A DNA stretch of 64,000 nucleotides, from assembly GCF_900114215.1 (NCBI RefSeq), contig NZ_FOSG01000014.1:62001-126000 (forward strand), read 5' to 3'. This document shows positions 8,934-16,359 of this stretch, one piece after another; position 1 is the first letter of the stretch, and each line of letters starts with the position of its first letter. The DNA is from Streptomyces mangrovi. GTDB taxonomy: Bacteria > Actinomycetota > Actinomycetes > Streptomycetales > Streptomycetaceae. The notes under the pieces were generated by a model. The model made no database searches. It had not been told where the DNA came from and saw nothing but the letters and a program-made list of their open reading frames with translations. A program made the translations under genes and the position numbers.

Positions 8934-9002
8934 CGGACACCCCCGCACCGAGACACTCCCGCACCGCCCCCGCCCCGACTCACCAGGAGGTTCCTCCCAG
9001 CC

Positions 9003-9902
9003 ATGTCCATCATCTTCGAATGCGAGTACCAGGGCCGGCGGTACGCGGGTCTGGGCATACCGGTTCCCGGCGAACCCCACACCCTCCACCGGGTGGCCGA
9101 CGGCCGGCTGGCCGCCGCCCTCGTCGCGGGCGGCGGGCCCGAGGCCCTGAGCGCCGCCGTGGCGCGGGGAACCGAGACGGTCGAGGTGACCCTCGGCGAC
9201 CCGGAACTGCGCTTCCTGCCTCCGCTGCTGCCCACCGCCCCCGACAGCGGCCTGATCAACGGCTTCATGGGCACGCACCGCTCCAAGTTCGACCGCGCCC
9301 CGGAGCCCGACGAGGAGTTCACCCCGCCCAACTACTACATCAAGGGCTTCGGCTCGTGGCTGCGCATGCCGGACGAGCCGCTGACCACCCCCGCCGATCC
9401 GGTCTGGCTGCTGGAGGAGCCGGAGGTGGCCCTGGTGTACGTCAACGACGACCGGGGCGTCCCGCACTACGCGGGCTACACCTTCGGCAACGACCTCAAC
9501 GACATCGGTCTGCACCTGAAGAACCCGTGGGCCTGGACCCCGTACGCGAAGCTGTGCGAGACCTCCCTGACGCCCTGGCTGTTCCTGGGGCCGCCGCCGC
9601 GGACCGCGACCGGCCGGGTCGTCATCGAACGGGACGGCCGGCCCGCGTGGGAGGGCCCCTTCTCGTGCGGCACCGACTCCCTGTTCCACCGCGTGGAGGA
9701 CATGACCGGACATCTGTTCTCGTATCCGGCGCTGCGCCGGCCGGGCCTGGTCAACTACCTGCTGCTCGGCGCGGACAAGGCCACCTACCACGACGGGTTC
9801 CGGATCGAGGACGGCGACCGGATGGTCATCGACGTGACCAGCCACGGCGTCGTGCTGGCGAACCCGGTCCAGTACGGTCAGGCGGAGACGGCCAGGTCGT
9901 AG
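9003..9902 (+). CDS. Fumarylacetoacetate hydrolase (FAH)-fold protein, AraD1/GguC-like
   Basis: This 299-residue protein follows AGGAGG. The pattern NYYIKGFGSWLRMPDEPL, then WLLEEPEVALVYV (acidic metal ligands), AGYTFGNDLNDIGLHLKN and YAKLCETSLTPWLFLG matches the FAH superfamily, particularly the AraD1/GguC branch, which acts on 2-keto-3-deoxy acids. Family members hydrate, dehydrate, decarboxylate or hydrolyse C-C bonds in 2-oxo acids with a divalent metal. In this cluster it could process an oxo acid or a late intermediate. The call rests on motif recognition, so subfamily and reaction are uncertain. Its 3' end overlaps the convergent MerR gene by 25 bp. Confidence 0.7.
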   Translation: MSIIFECEYQGRRYAGLGIPVPGEPHTLHRVADGRLAAALVAGGGPEALSAAVARGTETVEVTLGDPELRFLPPLLPTAPDSGLINGFMGTHRSKFDRAPEPDEEFTPPNYYIKGFGSWLRMPDEPLTTPADPVWLLEEPEVALVYVNDDRGVPHYAGYTFGNDLNDIGLHLKNPWAWTPYAKLCETSLTPWLFLGPPPRTATGRVVIERDGRPAWEGPFSCGTDSLFHRVEDMTGHLFSYPALRRPGLVNYLLLGADKATYHDGFRIEDGDRMVIDVTSHGVVLANPVQYGQAETARS

Positions 9903-10306
9903 TCCGCTGCCGCCGGCCGCTCGGGCCCGCCGGCTCCGGCGGGCCGCCGGGCCCCGCGCACGGCCTCAAGGTAGTCGGAGATGGCGTCCCTGCTGCGGAT
10001 CAGGCACTCGATCCGCTGGGTCATCCGCTCGCGCTCGCGCTCCAGCGTGGTGATCGTCTCCAGGGTCGCCCCGGCGACATGGATGGACCGGGGCTGCTTC
10101 AGGCACGGCAGGATCTGCTTGATGACACGGGTCGGCAGCCCGGAGTCGAGCAGCCCCCTGATCTGCAGTACCCGGTCCACACTGCGCTCGCAGTACTCCC
10201 GGTATCCGTTCGGCGAACGGTCCGGTACCAGCAGGCCCTGTTCCTCGTAGTAGCGCAGCATCCGGCGCGGCGTCCCCGTCCGCTCGGCCAGTTCCCCGAT
10301 CCGCAT
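9878..10306 (-). CDS. MerR-family transcriptional regulator
   Basis: This 142-residue regulator has the N-terminal winged helix MRIGELAERTGTPRRMLRYYEEQGLL typical of MerR, followed by a dimerisation helix (ITTLERERERMTQRIECLI) and a short Ala/Pro-rich tail with no sensor domain. The start chosen is the ATG at 10306, where the MerR consensus begins; an upstream in-frame extension has no family similarity. It diverges from the MFS gene, and the 65-bp shared gap holds an inverted repeat. It is probably the switch for efflux, possibly sensing the cluster's product. Its 3' end overlaps the FAH-fold gene, which is convergent. Confidence 0.93.
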   Translation of the reverse strand: MRIGELAERTGTPRRMLRYYEEQGLLVPDRSPNGYREYCERSVDRVLQIRGLLDSGLPTRVIKQILPCLKQPRSIHVAGATLETITTLERERERMTQRIECLIRSRDAISDYLEAVRGARRPAGAGGPERPAAADYDLAVSA

Positions 10307-10331
10307 GTGACCCACCTCACACAAAATCGAC

Positions 10332-10352
10332 TTGACCTTCACACAGATGTGA
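10332..10352 (+). promoter_or_regulatory. Putative MerR operator and promoter of the MFS gene
   Basis: A -35-like TTGACC (10332-10337) is followed directly by the inverted repeat TCACA-N4-TGTGA (10339-10352). MerR regulators bind dyads in the over-long spacer between -35 and -10, so this position fits activation of the MFS gene at 10372. No convincing -10 element could be placed. Confidence 0.55.
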
Positions 10353-10371
10353 TGGTTGGAGGATAACAGGC

Positions 10372-11589
10372 ATGTCAACGTCCGAAACAGACCTGCTGAC
10401 CGGCGAACCACCGGCCCCGAAGCAGCAGAAGCTGCCTCTGTCACCGCTGCTGGCCCTGTGCACGGCGGCGTTCATGGGAATCCTCACCGAGGCCCTGCCC
10501 GCCGGCGTGCTGCCGGAGATGGCCCGCGATCTCTCCGTGAGCGAGTCCGCGGCGGGGCAGACGCTGACGATCTACGCGATCGCCACGGGCCTCTCGGCGA
10601 TCCCGATGTCCGTGGCGACGGCCACCTGGCGCCGCAAGAGGCTGCTGCTGCTCGCCGTCACGACCTTCGCCGTCGCCAACGTCGTCACCGCCCTCTCCTC
10701 CAGCTACGCCCTGACGATGGTCTTCCGCCTCGCCGCCGGTGTGGCCGCGGCCGTCGTGTGGGCCGAACTCGTCGGTTACGCCCGCCGTCTGGCCCCGCCG
10801 CATCTGCAGGGCCGGGCGATCGCCATCACCATGGCCGGCATCCCGCTCGCGCTCTCCCTGGGCATCCCCCTGGGCACCTTCCTGGGCGAGCTGTTCGGCT
10901 GGCGGCTGACCTTCGGTCTGGTGACCGTGGTGTCCGTACTCCTGCTCGGATGGGTCTCCGTGTCGGTTCCCGACTACCCCGGTCAGCAGGCCGGGAAGCG
11001 GGCACCGATCCTGCAGGCGCTCAAACTGCCCGGTGTGGCGGCGGTGCTGTTCGTGGTCGCCGCCTACGTCCTGGCGCACAACATCCTCTACACCTACATC
11101 GCCACGTTCCTCGACGAGTACGACATGACCGCCTCCCGCGACGTCGTCCTGCTGGTCTTCGGGATCGCCTCCATGGTGAGCATCTTCATCACCGGCGCCC
11201 TGGTCGACCGCCGGCTGCGGGCCCTGACCATCGGCAGCACCGTTCTGTTCCTGGTGGCCGCCGGCATGCTGGCGGTGCTGGCCGACAACACGGCCGCGGT
11301 CTACCTGGCGATGGTGCTGTGGGGCCTCGGCTGGGGCGGTGTGGCCACACTTCTGCAGACCGCCGTCACCGACGCGGGCGGCGACCGGGGGCAGGCCCTG
11401 CTGGTCACCACGTGGAACTCCTTCATGGCCGGCGGCGGTGCGGTCGGCGGCATCCTGCTCGACGGCCTCGGCCCCACCTCCTTCCCGTGGAGCGTCCTGC
11501 TGCTGCTGGCCCCCGTGCTGCTCGTCGTGGTCGGCGCCCGCGCGCACGGCTTCCCCGCCAAGCGGCCGAGCATGATGACGACGGACTGA
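10372..11589 (+). CDS. MFS transporter, DHA1 (AraJ/YdhP-like) drug exporter
   Basis: This 405-residue protein has about twelve hydrophobic segments. The loop between helices 2 and 3 is basic (TWRRKRLL), and helix 4 carries a RLAAGVAAAVVWAEL-type motif B. Proteins of this kind expel drugs, arabinose or amino-acid-like metabolites by proton antiport. The ATG follows GGAGG. Placement beside a MerR gene at the end of the LysW cluster suggests product export or self-protection. A perfect 13-bp hairpin ends the unit 26 bp downstream. Confidence 0.92.
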   Translation: MSTSETDLLTGEPPAPKQQKLPLSPLLALCTAAFMGILTEALPAGVLPEMARDLSVSESAAGQTLTIYAIATGLSAIPMSVATATWRRKRLLLLAVTTFAVANVVTALSSSYALTMVFRLAAGVAAAVVWAELVGYARRLAPPHLQGRAIAITMAGIPLALSLGIPLGTFLGELFGWRLTFGLVTVVSVLLLGWVSVSVPDYPGQQAGKRAPILQALKLPGVAAVLFVVAAYVLAHNILYTYIATFLDEYDMTASRDVVLLVFGIASMVSIFITGALVDRRLRALTIGSTVLFLVAAGMLAVLADNTAAVYLAMVLWGLGWGGVATLLQTAVTDAGGDRGQALLVTTWNSFMAGGGAVGGILLDGLGPTSFPWSVLLLLAPVLLVVVGARAHGFPAKRPSMMTTD

Positions 11590-11614
11590 CGCCACGTCAC
11601 GGCGGCCCTGCGCC

Positions 11615-11651
11615 ACCGGTCCGGCACCCCGCCCCCGTGTGCCGGACCGGT
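11615..11651. terminator. Bidirectional hairpin terminator
   Basis: A perfect 13-bp inverted repeat (arms 11615-11627 and 11639-11651, 11-nt loop) lies between the convergent MFS gene and the NHL-thioredoxin gene. No long T-run follows, as is usual in Streptomyces. Confidence 0.85.
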
Positions 11652-11707
11652 TCCGTCTCCTCCGGCGGCCGGTCCCGGGCCGGTGGGAGCGGGCCGGTGC
11701 GGAACGC

Positions 11708-13618
11708 CTAACCCTCCCGGGCCGCCCCGTCGTCCAGCCCCGCCAGCACCAGCGGCAGCCGGGAGACGCCGTCCGCCGTGACGCGCACGGGAACGCCCCA
11801 GTCCTGCTGGTGGACATGGCAGGCCGGGTACTCCGTCGCAGGGTCGTCGTCGCAGGAGGCGGCCATCGCCGAGACGTGCAGCACACCCTCGGCGACGCCG
11901 TCGGCGAGCACCAGCTCCCGGCTCAGGTCGGTGCCCTGGCCCGCGCCGTCCGCCAGCAGCTCCGGCGGCGTGGAACTGACCAGCAGCCGGGTGGAGGGGC
12001 CGTAGCGGGTGTCGAGCTTCTGGCCGGGCGGGGCCTGGAAGACCACGTCCAGCCGGAGCGCCCCCGGCGCCACCTCGGTCGCCTCGCGCCGGGTGCGGTG
12101 GGCGACGGACTCGACCCGTACCGCCTCCTCGGGCAGCCGCAGCCGGGTCAGCCGGTGGCGGGCGGACTCCACGACCACGATGTCGTCCTCCACCAGGACG
12201 GCGTCGGACGGCTCGCGCAGATCCGTGGCGAGCGTGGTGACCTCGCCGCTCGACGGGTCGTAACGGCGCAGGGCGTGGTTGTAGGTGTCGCAGACCGCCA
12301 CCGATCCGTCGGGCAGCGCGGTGACGCCCAGCGGGTGCTGGAGCAGCGCCTGGCCGGCCGCTCCGTCGCGGTGGCCGAAGTCGAACAGGCCGGTGCCGAC
12401 CGCCGTGCGCAGCACGAACCCGCCGTCGTCACCGCCCTCACCGCCCTCACCGCCGTCACCGTCCGCGGCACGCTCGACCCAGCGCAGCGCCGAGGTCTCG
12501 GAGTCGGCTACCCACAGCCGGTCCCCGGCCGCCGCGAGCCCGGACGGCTGGGCGAACCACGCCTGGTCGGCCGGGCCGTCCACCAGGCCCTCGTTGGTGG
12601 TGCCCGCCGCGACCGAGACCGTCCCCGACTCCGGGTCGTACGCCCAGAGCTGGTGGACGCCCGCCATCGCGACCCACAGCCGCCCCTCCCACCAGGCCAC
12701 GTCCCACGGCGAGGACAGGTCCACCTCGCGCGCGGGCCCGGCCGTCGGCGAGCCCTGCCACCACTGGCGGCCCGTGCCGGCGAGCGTGGTGACCTCGCCG
12801 CTCGTCGGGTCCCAGGCCCGCAGCGCGTGGTTGACGGTGTCGGCGACGGCCACCCTGCCGTCCGGGAGCGGCGCCAGGCCCTGCGGCTCGTTGAAGCGGG
12901 CCTTCCCCCCGGGCCCGTCCGCCAGCCCGCGCGTCCCCTCGCCGATCCGCCGCACCACCGTCTCGCCGTCCGGCTCCAGCTCCACCAGCTGGTGCCGGGT
13001 GGTGTCGGTGACCAGCAGGTTACCCGAGGGCAGGACGAGCGCCTTGCCGGGGAAGCGCAGGTCGGTCGGCTCCGGCTCCGGCGGAACGTACGGGCCGTCG
13101 CCCCGCCGCAGCGTCCCCCTGGCCTCGTGCTCGGCCTCCAGCTCCGTCACCAGCTTCTCGATGGCGTGGACATGGCCCTCGCCCGCGTGCTGGGCGACGA
13201 CGTACCCCTCGGGGTCGATGACGACGAGCGTGGGCCAGGCGCGCACCGCGTACTGCTTCCAGGTCGCCAGCTCGGGGTCGTCCAGGACGGGGTGGTGGAC
13301 ACCGTAGCGCTCGACTGCGTCGACGACGGCCCGGTGCTCGGCCTCGTGGACGAACTTGGGCGAGTGGACGCCGACGACCACCACGGTGTCGCCGTGGCGC
13401 TCCTCCAGCTCGCGCAGCTCGTCGACGACGTGCAGGCAGTTCACGCAGCAGAAGGTCCAGAAGTCGAGGACGGTGATGCGTCCCCGCAGGTCGGCGAGGG
13501 TCAGCTCCTTGCCGCCGGTGTTGAGCCAGCCGCCCTTGCCGATCAGCTCGGGGGCACGGACACGGGCACGTCGGCGGGGCGCGGGCGCGGGGGTGGGCGC
13601 CGGGGCGGCATCGTTCAT
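11708..13618 (-). CDS. Thioredoxin-like/NHL-repeat fusion protein
   Basis: This 636-residue protein has an N-terminal thioredoxin/TlpA-like domain (ITVLDFWTFCCVNCLHVVDEL, redox motif CCVNC) and a C-terminal beta-propeller of NHL repeats (GNLLVTDTTRHQLVEL, GRVAVADTVNHALRAW, GSVAVCDTYNHALRRY). This NHLRC2-like layout is conserved in actinomycetes, with unknown substrate. No signal peptide is evident, so it is probably cytoplasmic. A short in-frame GEGGEGGDDGG insertion around 12420-12460 comes from local tandem repeats. The start ATG overlaps the stop of the upstream DoxX gene by 4 bp, so the two are co-translated. Confidence 0.92.
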   Translation of the reverse strand: MNDAAPAPTPAPAPRRRARVRAPELIGKGGWLNTGGKELTLADLRGRITVLDFWTFCCVNCLHVVDELRELEERHGDTVVVVGVHSPKFVHEAEHRAVVDAVERYGVHHPVLDDPELATWKQYAVRAWPTLVVIDPEGYVVAQHAGEGHVHAIEKLVTELEAEHEARGTLRRGDGPYVPPEPEPTDLRFPGKALVLPSGNLLVTDTTRHQLVELEPDGETVVRRIGEGTRGLADGPGGKARFNEPQGLAPLPDGRVAVADTVNHALRAWDPTSGEVTTLAGTGRQWWQGSPTAGPAREVDLSSPWDVAWWEGRLWVAMAGVHQLWAYDPESGTVSVAAGTTNEGLVDGPADQAWFAQPSGLAAAGDRLWVADSETSALRWVERAADGDGGEGGEGGDDGGFVLRTAVGTGLFDFGHRDGAAGQALLQHPLGVTALPDGSVAVCDTYNHALRRYDPSSGEVTTLATDLREPSDAVLVEDDIVVVESARHRLTRLRLPEEAVRVESVAHRTRREATEVAPGALRLDVVFQAPPGQKLDTRYGPSTRLLVSSTPPELLADGAGQGTDLSRELVLADGVAEGVLHVSAMAASCDDDPATEYPACHVHQQDWGVPVRVTADGVSRLPLVLAGLDDGAAREG

Positions 13619-14097
13619 GCCTTCCAGTGTGTCAATGCCCCGCGCGCGGCCTCGCGCGGCTCCCCGCGGCCCGCGCGGAGGGTGTCCAGCGACCAGCGGC
13701 CGGGGCCGAGGGCGGCTGTCAGCAGGAAGGCCCAGCAGAACAGCGCGGAGGGCTCGCCGCCGTTCTCGATGGGGAACAGGCCCTTGGGCTGGTGCACGAC
13801 GAAGTACGCGTAGGCCATCGAGCCGGAGCAGACCACCGCCGCGGTCCGGGTGAACAGGCCCAGCGCCACCAGGAGGCCGCCGGCGAGCTGGATGACCGCG
13901 GCCCACCAGGAGGGCCACTGGCCGATGTCCGGGACGCGGCCGCCGTGCGGGCCGCCGAGCACGTCGAAGAGGGTGGCCGCGCCGTGGCAGGCGAAGAGGA
14001 GGCCGACGACGGCGCGGAAGAGTCCGACGACGTGGTCGCGGCTCCCGTCCAGGAGGGCCGGGGGGACGGCCGGGGCGGTGGTGGTCTTCCTTCGCAT
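13615..14097 (-). CDS. DoxX-family membrane protein
   Basis: This 160-residue protein has four predicted membrane helices and the DoxX pattern (LFRAVVGLLFACHGAATLFDVLGG; AAVIQLAGGLLVALGLFTR; ALFCWAFLLTAALGPG). DoxX proteins occur with redox enzymes and oxidative-stress systems, and in mycobacteria form membrane oxidoreductase complexes; coupling here to a thioredoxin-like protein fits that. The start ATG at 14097 has a hydrophilic Lys/Arg/Thr leader. Two dre-like DasR sites lie 84-135 bp upstream. Confidence 0.9.
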   Translation of the reverse strand: MRRKTTTAPAVPPALLDGSRDHVVGLFRAVVGLLFACHGAATLFDVLGGPHGGRVPDIGQWPSWWAAVIQLAGGLLVALGLFTRTAAVVCSGSMAYAYFVVHQPKGLFPIENGGEPSALFCWAFLLTAALGPGRWSLDTLRAGRGEPREAARGALTHWKA

Positions 14098-14180
14098 GGT
14101 GTGCTCCTGGGGGGTGGGGGGTCCGCGAGCTTTCCGGACATGCGACGAGGTGCGACTGGGCGGTGCCGGACCGACGAGCA

Positions 14181-14192
14181 TTGGTCTAGACC
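14181..14192. promoter_or_regulatory. dre-like DasR operator, copy 1
   Basis: TTGGTCTAGACC contains the palindromic core GGTCTAGACC of the DasR-responsive element (consensus ACTGGTCTAGACCACT). I count 12 of 16 consensus positions matched. It lies upstream of the doxX gene on the minus strand. Confidence 0.65.
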
Positions 14193-14220
14193 TAGCGCAC
14201 CGTAGCCATGCGCCGACCGG

Positions 14221-14232
14221 TTGTCTAGACCA
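14221..14232. promoter_or_regulatory. dre-like DasR operator, copy 2
   Basis: TTGTCTAGACCA matches 13 of 16 positions of the dre consensus when flanks are included. It lies 40 bp (about four helical turns) from copy 1, which would place two DasR dimers on the same face. Confidence 0.62.
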
Positions 14233-14315
14233 CTCGCGCGTATGTTTCCCGCCGCCGCCCCACAGCCGTTCCCACAGCCGTTCCCGCTGCCGCTCCCATC
14301 CGCCGCGCGGACGCC

Positions 14316-15383
14316 CTACGCGGCCGGGAGCGCGATCCGGGCCGCGACAGGGAGGTGGTCGCTGCCGGTGGCGGGAAGGGTCCACAGGCGGGTGACGGCG
14401 GCGCCGCGGGCCATGACGTGGTCGATCCGGGCGACGGGGAAGGCCGTGGGCCAGCTGAAGGAGAAGCCGTCCGCCGCCTCCCGGCCGGTGGAGTCCACAC
14501 CGGTCAGGACGGGTTCGAGCCCGCGGTCGTCCAGGGCGCCGTTGAAGTCCCCCAGCACGATCACGCGGGCCAGCTCCTCCGCCCGCAGCTCCTCGCCCAG
14601 CAGTGCGGCGCTCTCGTCCCGCCACGCGGTGTCGAAACCGGTCGCGCGGACGCGGACCGAGGGCAGGTGCACCACGTGCACGGCGATGTCGCCGTGCGGG
14701 GTGCGCACCGCGGTGCGCAGTCCGCGGTTCCAGTCCGGGCCGAGGTCCGCGGGACGGATGTCCAGCGGACGGGTGCCGGTCAGAGGGTGCCTGGACCACA
14801 GGCCGACGGTCCCGGCCACCGCGTGGTGGGGGTACTCCCGCGCCAGCGCCTCGCCGTAGGCGGGCAGGGCGGCTGGGGTCAGCTCCTGCAGCGCGACGAT
14901 GTCGGGGCCGACGGCGGCCAGGGCCCGCGCGGTGGCGGCCGGGTCGCGGTTCTCGTCGCTCGCGTTGTGCTGGACGGCCGTGAGGAGGGCGGTACGGGCG
15001 GCGTCGGCGGCGTCCTCACCCCGGGGGGACAGAGCGTCGTGGAAGAGGGCGAGCCAGACCGCCGACGGCAGCGCCAGCGCCACCAGGGCGAGGGCCGAGC
15101 GGCGCACCAGCGCCGCGACCAGCAGCGGGGGTACGGCGAGTCCGAGCCACGGCAGGAAGGACTCCAGCAGGCTGCCCAGACCGAGTACGGCGCCCGGCAC
15201 CAGGGAGTGGAACGCCGCGGCCCCGGCCGTGAGCACGGCGAGCGCGGCGGGGACGCGGCCCCGCGTCCAGGCGGTGCGTCCCGCACCGCCCCGCGCCTCC
15301 CCGCCCCACCGGCGCCGCAGGGCCCTGAGGGCCCTGCGGGCCCACCACAGCCCTACTCGTATCCGCACCCGCGCCCGTGTCAC
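14316..15383 (-). CDS. Membrane-anchored endonuclease/exonuclease/phosphatase-family protein
   Basis: This protein of about 355 residues has a basic N-terminus, two to three hydrophobic segments (residues ~35-110), and then an EEP fold: VQHNASDENRDPAAT, IVALQELTPAALP (metal Glu), VIVLGDFNGALDD (Asp-x-Asn), SFSWPTAFPVARIDHVMA and GSDHLPVAARIAL (catalytic His). The domain probably faces outward and cleaves phosphodiesters or phosphomonoesters of DNA, lipids or inositol phosphates. GTG at 15383 was chosen because GAGGA lies 7 bases upstream; a longer open frame to 15569 lacks support. It ends 218 bp from the doxX start, with the dre sites in between. Confidence 0.85.
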   Translation of the reverse strand: MTRARVRIRVGLWWARRALRALRRRWGGEARGGAGRTAWTRGRVPAALAVLTAGAAAFHSLVPGAVLGLGSLLESFLPWLGLAVPPLLVAALVRRSALALVALALPSAVWLALFHDALSPRGEDAADAARTALLTAVQHNASDENRDPAATARALAAVGPDIVALQELTPAALPAYGEALAREYPHHAVAGTVGLWSRHPLTGTRPLDIRPADLGPDWNRGLRTAVRTPHGDIAVHVVHLPSVRVRATGFDTAWRDESAALLGEELRAEELARVIVLGDFNGALDDRGLEPVLTGVDSTGREAADGFSFSWPTAFPVARIDHVMARGAAVTRLWTLPATGSDHLPVAARIALPAA

Positions 15384-15894
15384 CCTCCGATCCTCGCCGA
15401 AGGGCCACCGACCTGCCGAACCAGTTCCGGGCGAGGCGCCGCACGTCCGGGACTCCGGGACAGGCCCGGACGAATCCGGCCGGAGGCCGGAGAAGGACGG
15501 AAGGAATGTGGCTGGAGGTCCGGGATATCCGCCCCAACACTCCGCGGCCACATCTCGCCCCGCCGTCACACCTCGGCCATGTTCCGTCCGGAACCCACCG
15601 CCCCGAACAGGACAGAGTGATCAAGCTCGTCGGCCGGTGCTCCGACTCCAGGACGTAACCACCAGTGCCACTCCGCAGGCCGATCGACAAGTCGTTCGGC
15701 CAGTTCGGGCGGCAATTGCCGCCCGGCGAACCGGCCTCCAGCCCCACGAACGGAGCCCACGACCCGCCTGTCCTGGCGCGTTTCCAGCGGTCCGGCACAT
15801 CCGTCGCCAGAAATCCCTTGCGTCAACGCTTCCCCCCCTCATGAGCATCTTCGGTGTCCGATCAAGTTCTCGAAATCAGACACTTGGGGGAAAT
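15384..15894. other. 511-bp intergenic region, possible gene remnant
   Basis: No confident gene. A minus-strand frame (15566-15826) encodes a segment reading PELAERLVDRPAEWHWWL that looks protein-like (Trp-rich, balanced composition) but has no start site or family I can name; it may be a decayed small gene. Local GC falls toward the right end, where the promoter and operator of the secreted-protein gene should lie. Confidence 0.35.
15855..15882. promoter_or_regulatory. Imperfect inverted repeat upstream of the secreted-protein gene
   Basis: TGTCCGAT (15855-15862) faces ATCAGACA (15875-15882), with one mismatched position and a 12-nt centre. It lies 12 bp before the ATG of the secreted protein and could be an operator or a 5'-leader hairpin. 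Confidence 0.4.
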
Positions 15895-16239
15895 ATGCGT
15901 TTCGGAAAGCTGGGCATAGCGGTTTTCTCCGCCGGTGCGCTCTTCTTCGGAGCACCCACAGCAGCCACCGCGTTGACGAGTTACAACGGCAACGACTACT
16001 CGTACGACAGCCAGAGCCGCGAGAGAATGACCGCTTGCGATCAGGAGAGCGACTCCACCCCCGTCAAGGGCGAGTACTACAACGTCAACGATGGCACCAA
16101 GCGTGACGTCAAGGACTCCGACGGCAACAACGGCGTCTGCGCCAGCGAGGGCAACGGGGCCGGGAAGGTGCTCAAGCACAAGACCTGCGAGTACCGCTCG
16201 CTGTGGCCGGACGCGTGCGGCAACTGGCAGTCTTACTGA
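15895..16239 (+). CDS. Small secreted four-cysteine protein
   Basis: This 114-residue protein follows GGGGGA. The N-terminus is a classical signal peptide (MRFGKLGIAVFSAGALFF, then an Ala/Thr region), with probable cleavage after ATA at residue 26. The mature ~88 residues are hydrophilic, rich in Asp, Asn, Ser and Tyr, with Cys at 48, 82, 98 and 108 (two possible disulfides) and the C-terminus CGNWQSY. Codon and base composition are less GC-rich than the neighbours. It is followed by a hairpin and by ABC ATPase and permease genes, an arrangement like lactococcin-972-type bacteriocin operons, but the peptide lacks that family's sequence pattern. I do not recognise a family; antimicrobial, signalling and envelope-stress roles are all possible. 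Confidence 0.75.
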   Translation: MRFGKLGIAVFSAGALFFGAPTAATALTSYNGNDYSYDSQSRERMTACDQESDSTPVKGEYYNVNDGTKRDVKDSDGNNGVCASEGNGAGKVLKHKTCEYRSLWPDACGNWQSY

Positions 16240-16248
16240 TCCGATGTC

Positions 16249-16296
16249 CGGCCGGTCCGTGCTCCTGTCACCGCTCGCACGGGCGCGGACCGGCCG
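16249..16296 (+). terminator. Hairpin between secreted protein and ABC genes (attenuator-like)
   Basis: An 11-bp perfect inverted repeat (16249-16259 and 16286-16296) with a 26-nt loop lies 10 bp after the secreted-protein stop. Partial read-through would give much more peptide than transporter from one promoter. Confidence 0.55.
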
Positions 16297-16359
16297 TTCC
16301 GTCCCCGACCGTGCCGTTTTCCCGTGGAAGGGAAGTGAACCGGCATACAGGAGAAGCAC

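Noticed and set aside
7497-9845. Minus-strand 782-codon frame opposite the aminotransferase and FAH-fold genes
   Set aside because: No family motifs; the plus strand has catalytic motifs and good ribosome-binding sites.
10200-10230. CCGTTCGGCGAACGG palindrome considered as another PaaR operator
   Set aside because: It lies inside the MerR coding region and differs in spacing and core from the 14-bp ACCGATCGTTCGGT site.
12420-12470. Repeated CACCGCC units considered as a CRISPR or VNTR locus
   Set aside because: The repeats are short, in frame in the NHL protein, and lack spacers; simple coding low-complexity.
15895-16239. Calling the secreted protein a lactococcin-972 family bacteriocin
   Set aside because: The gene order is similar but the characteristic Trp/Gly/Ser-His pattern of that family is not present, and Cys positions differ.
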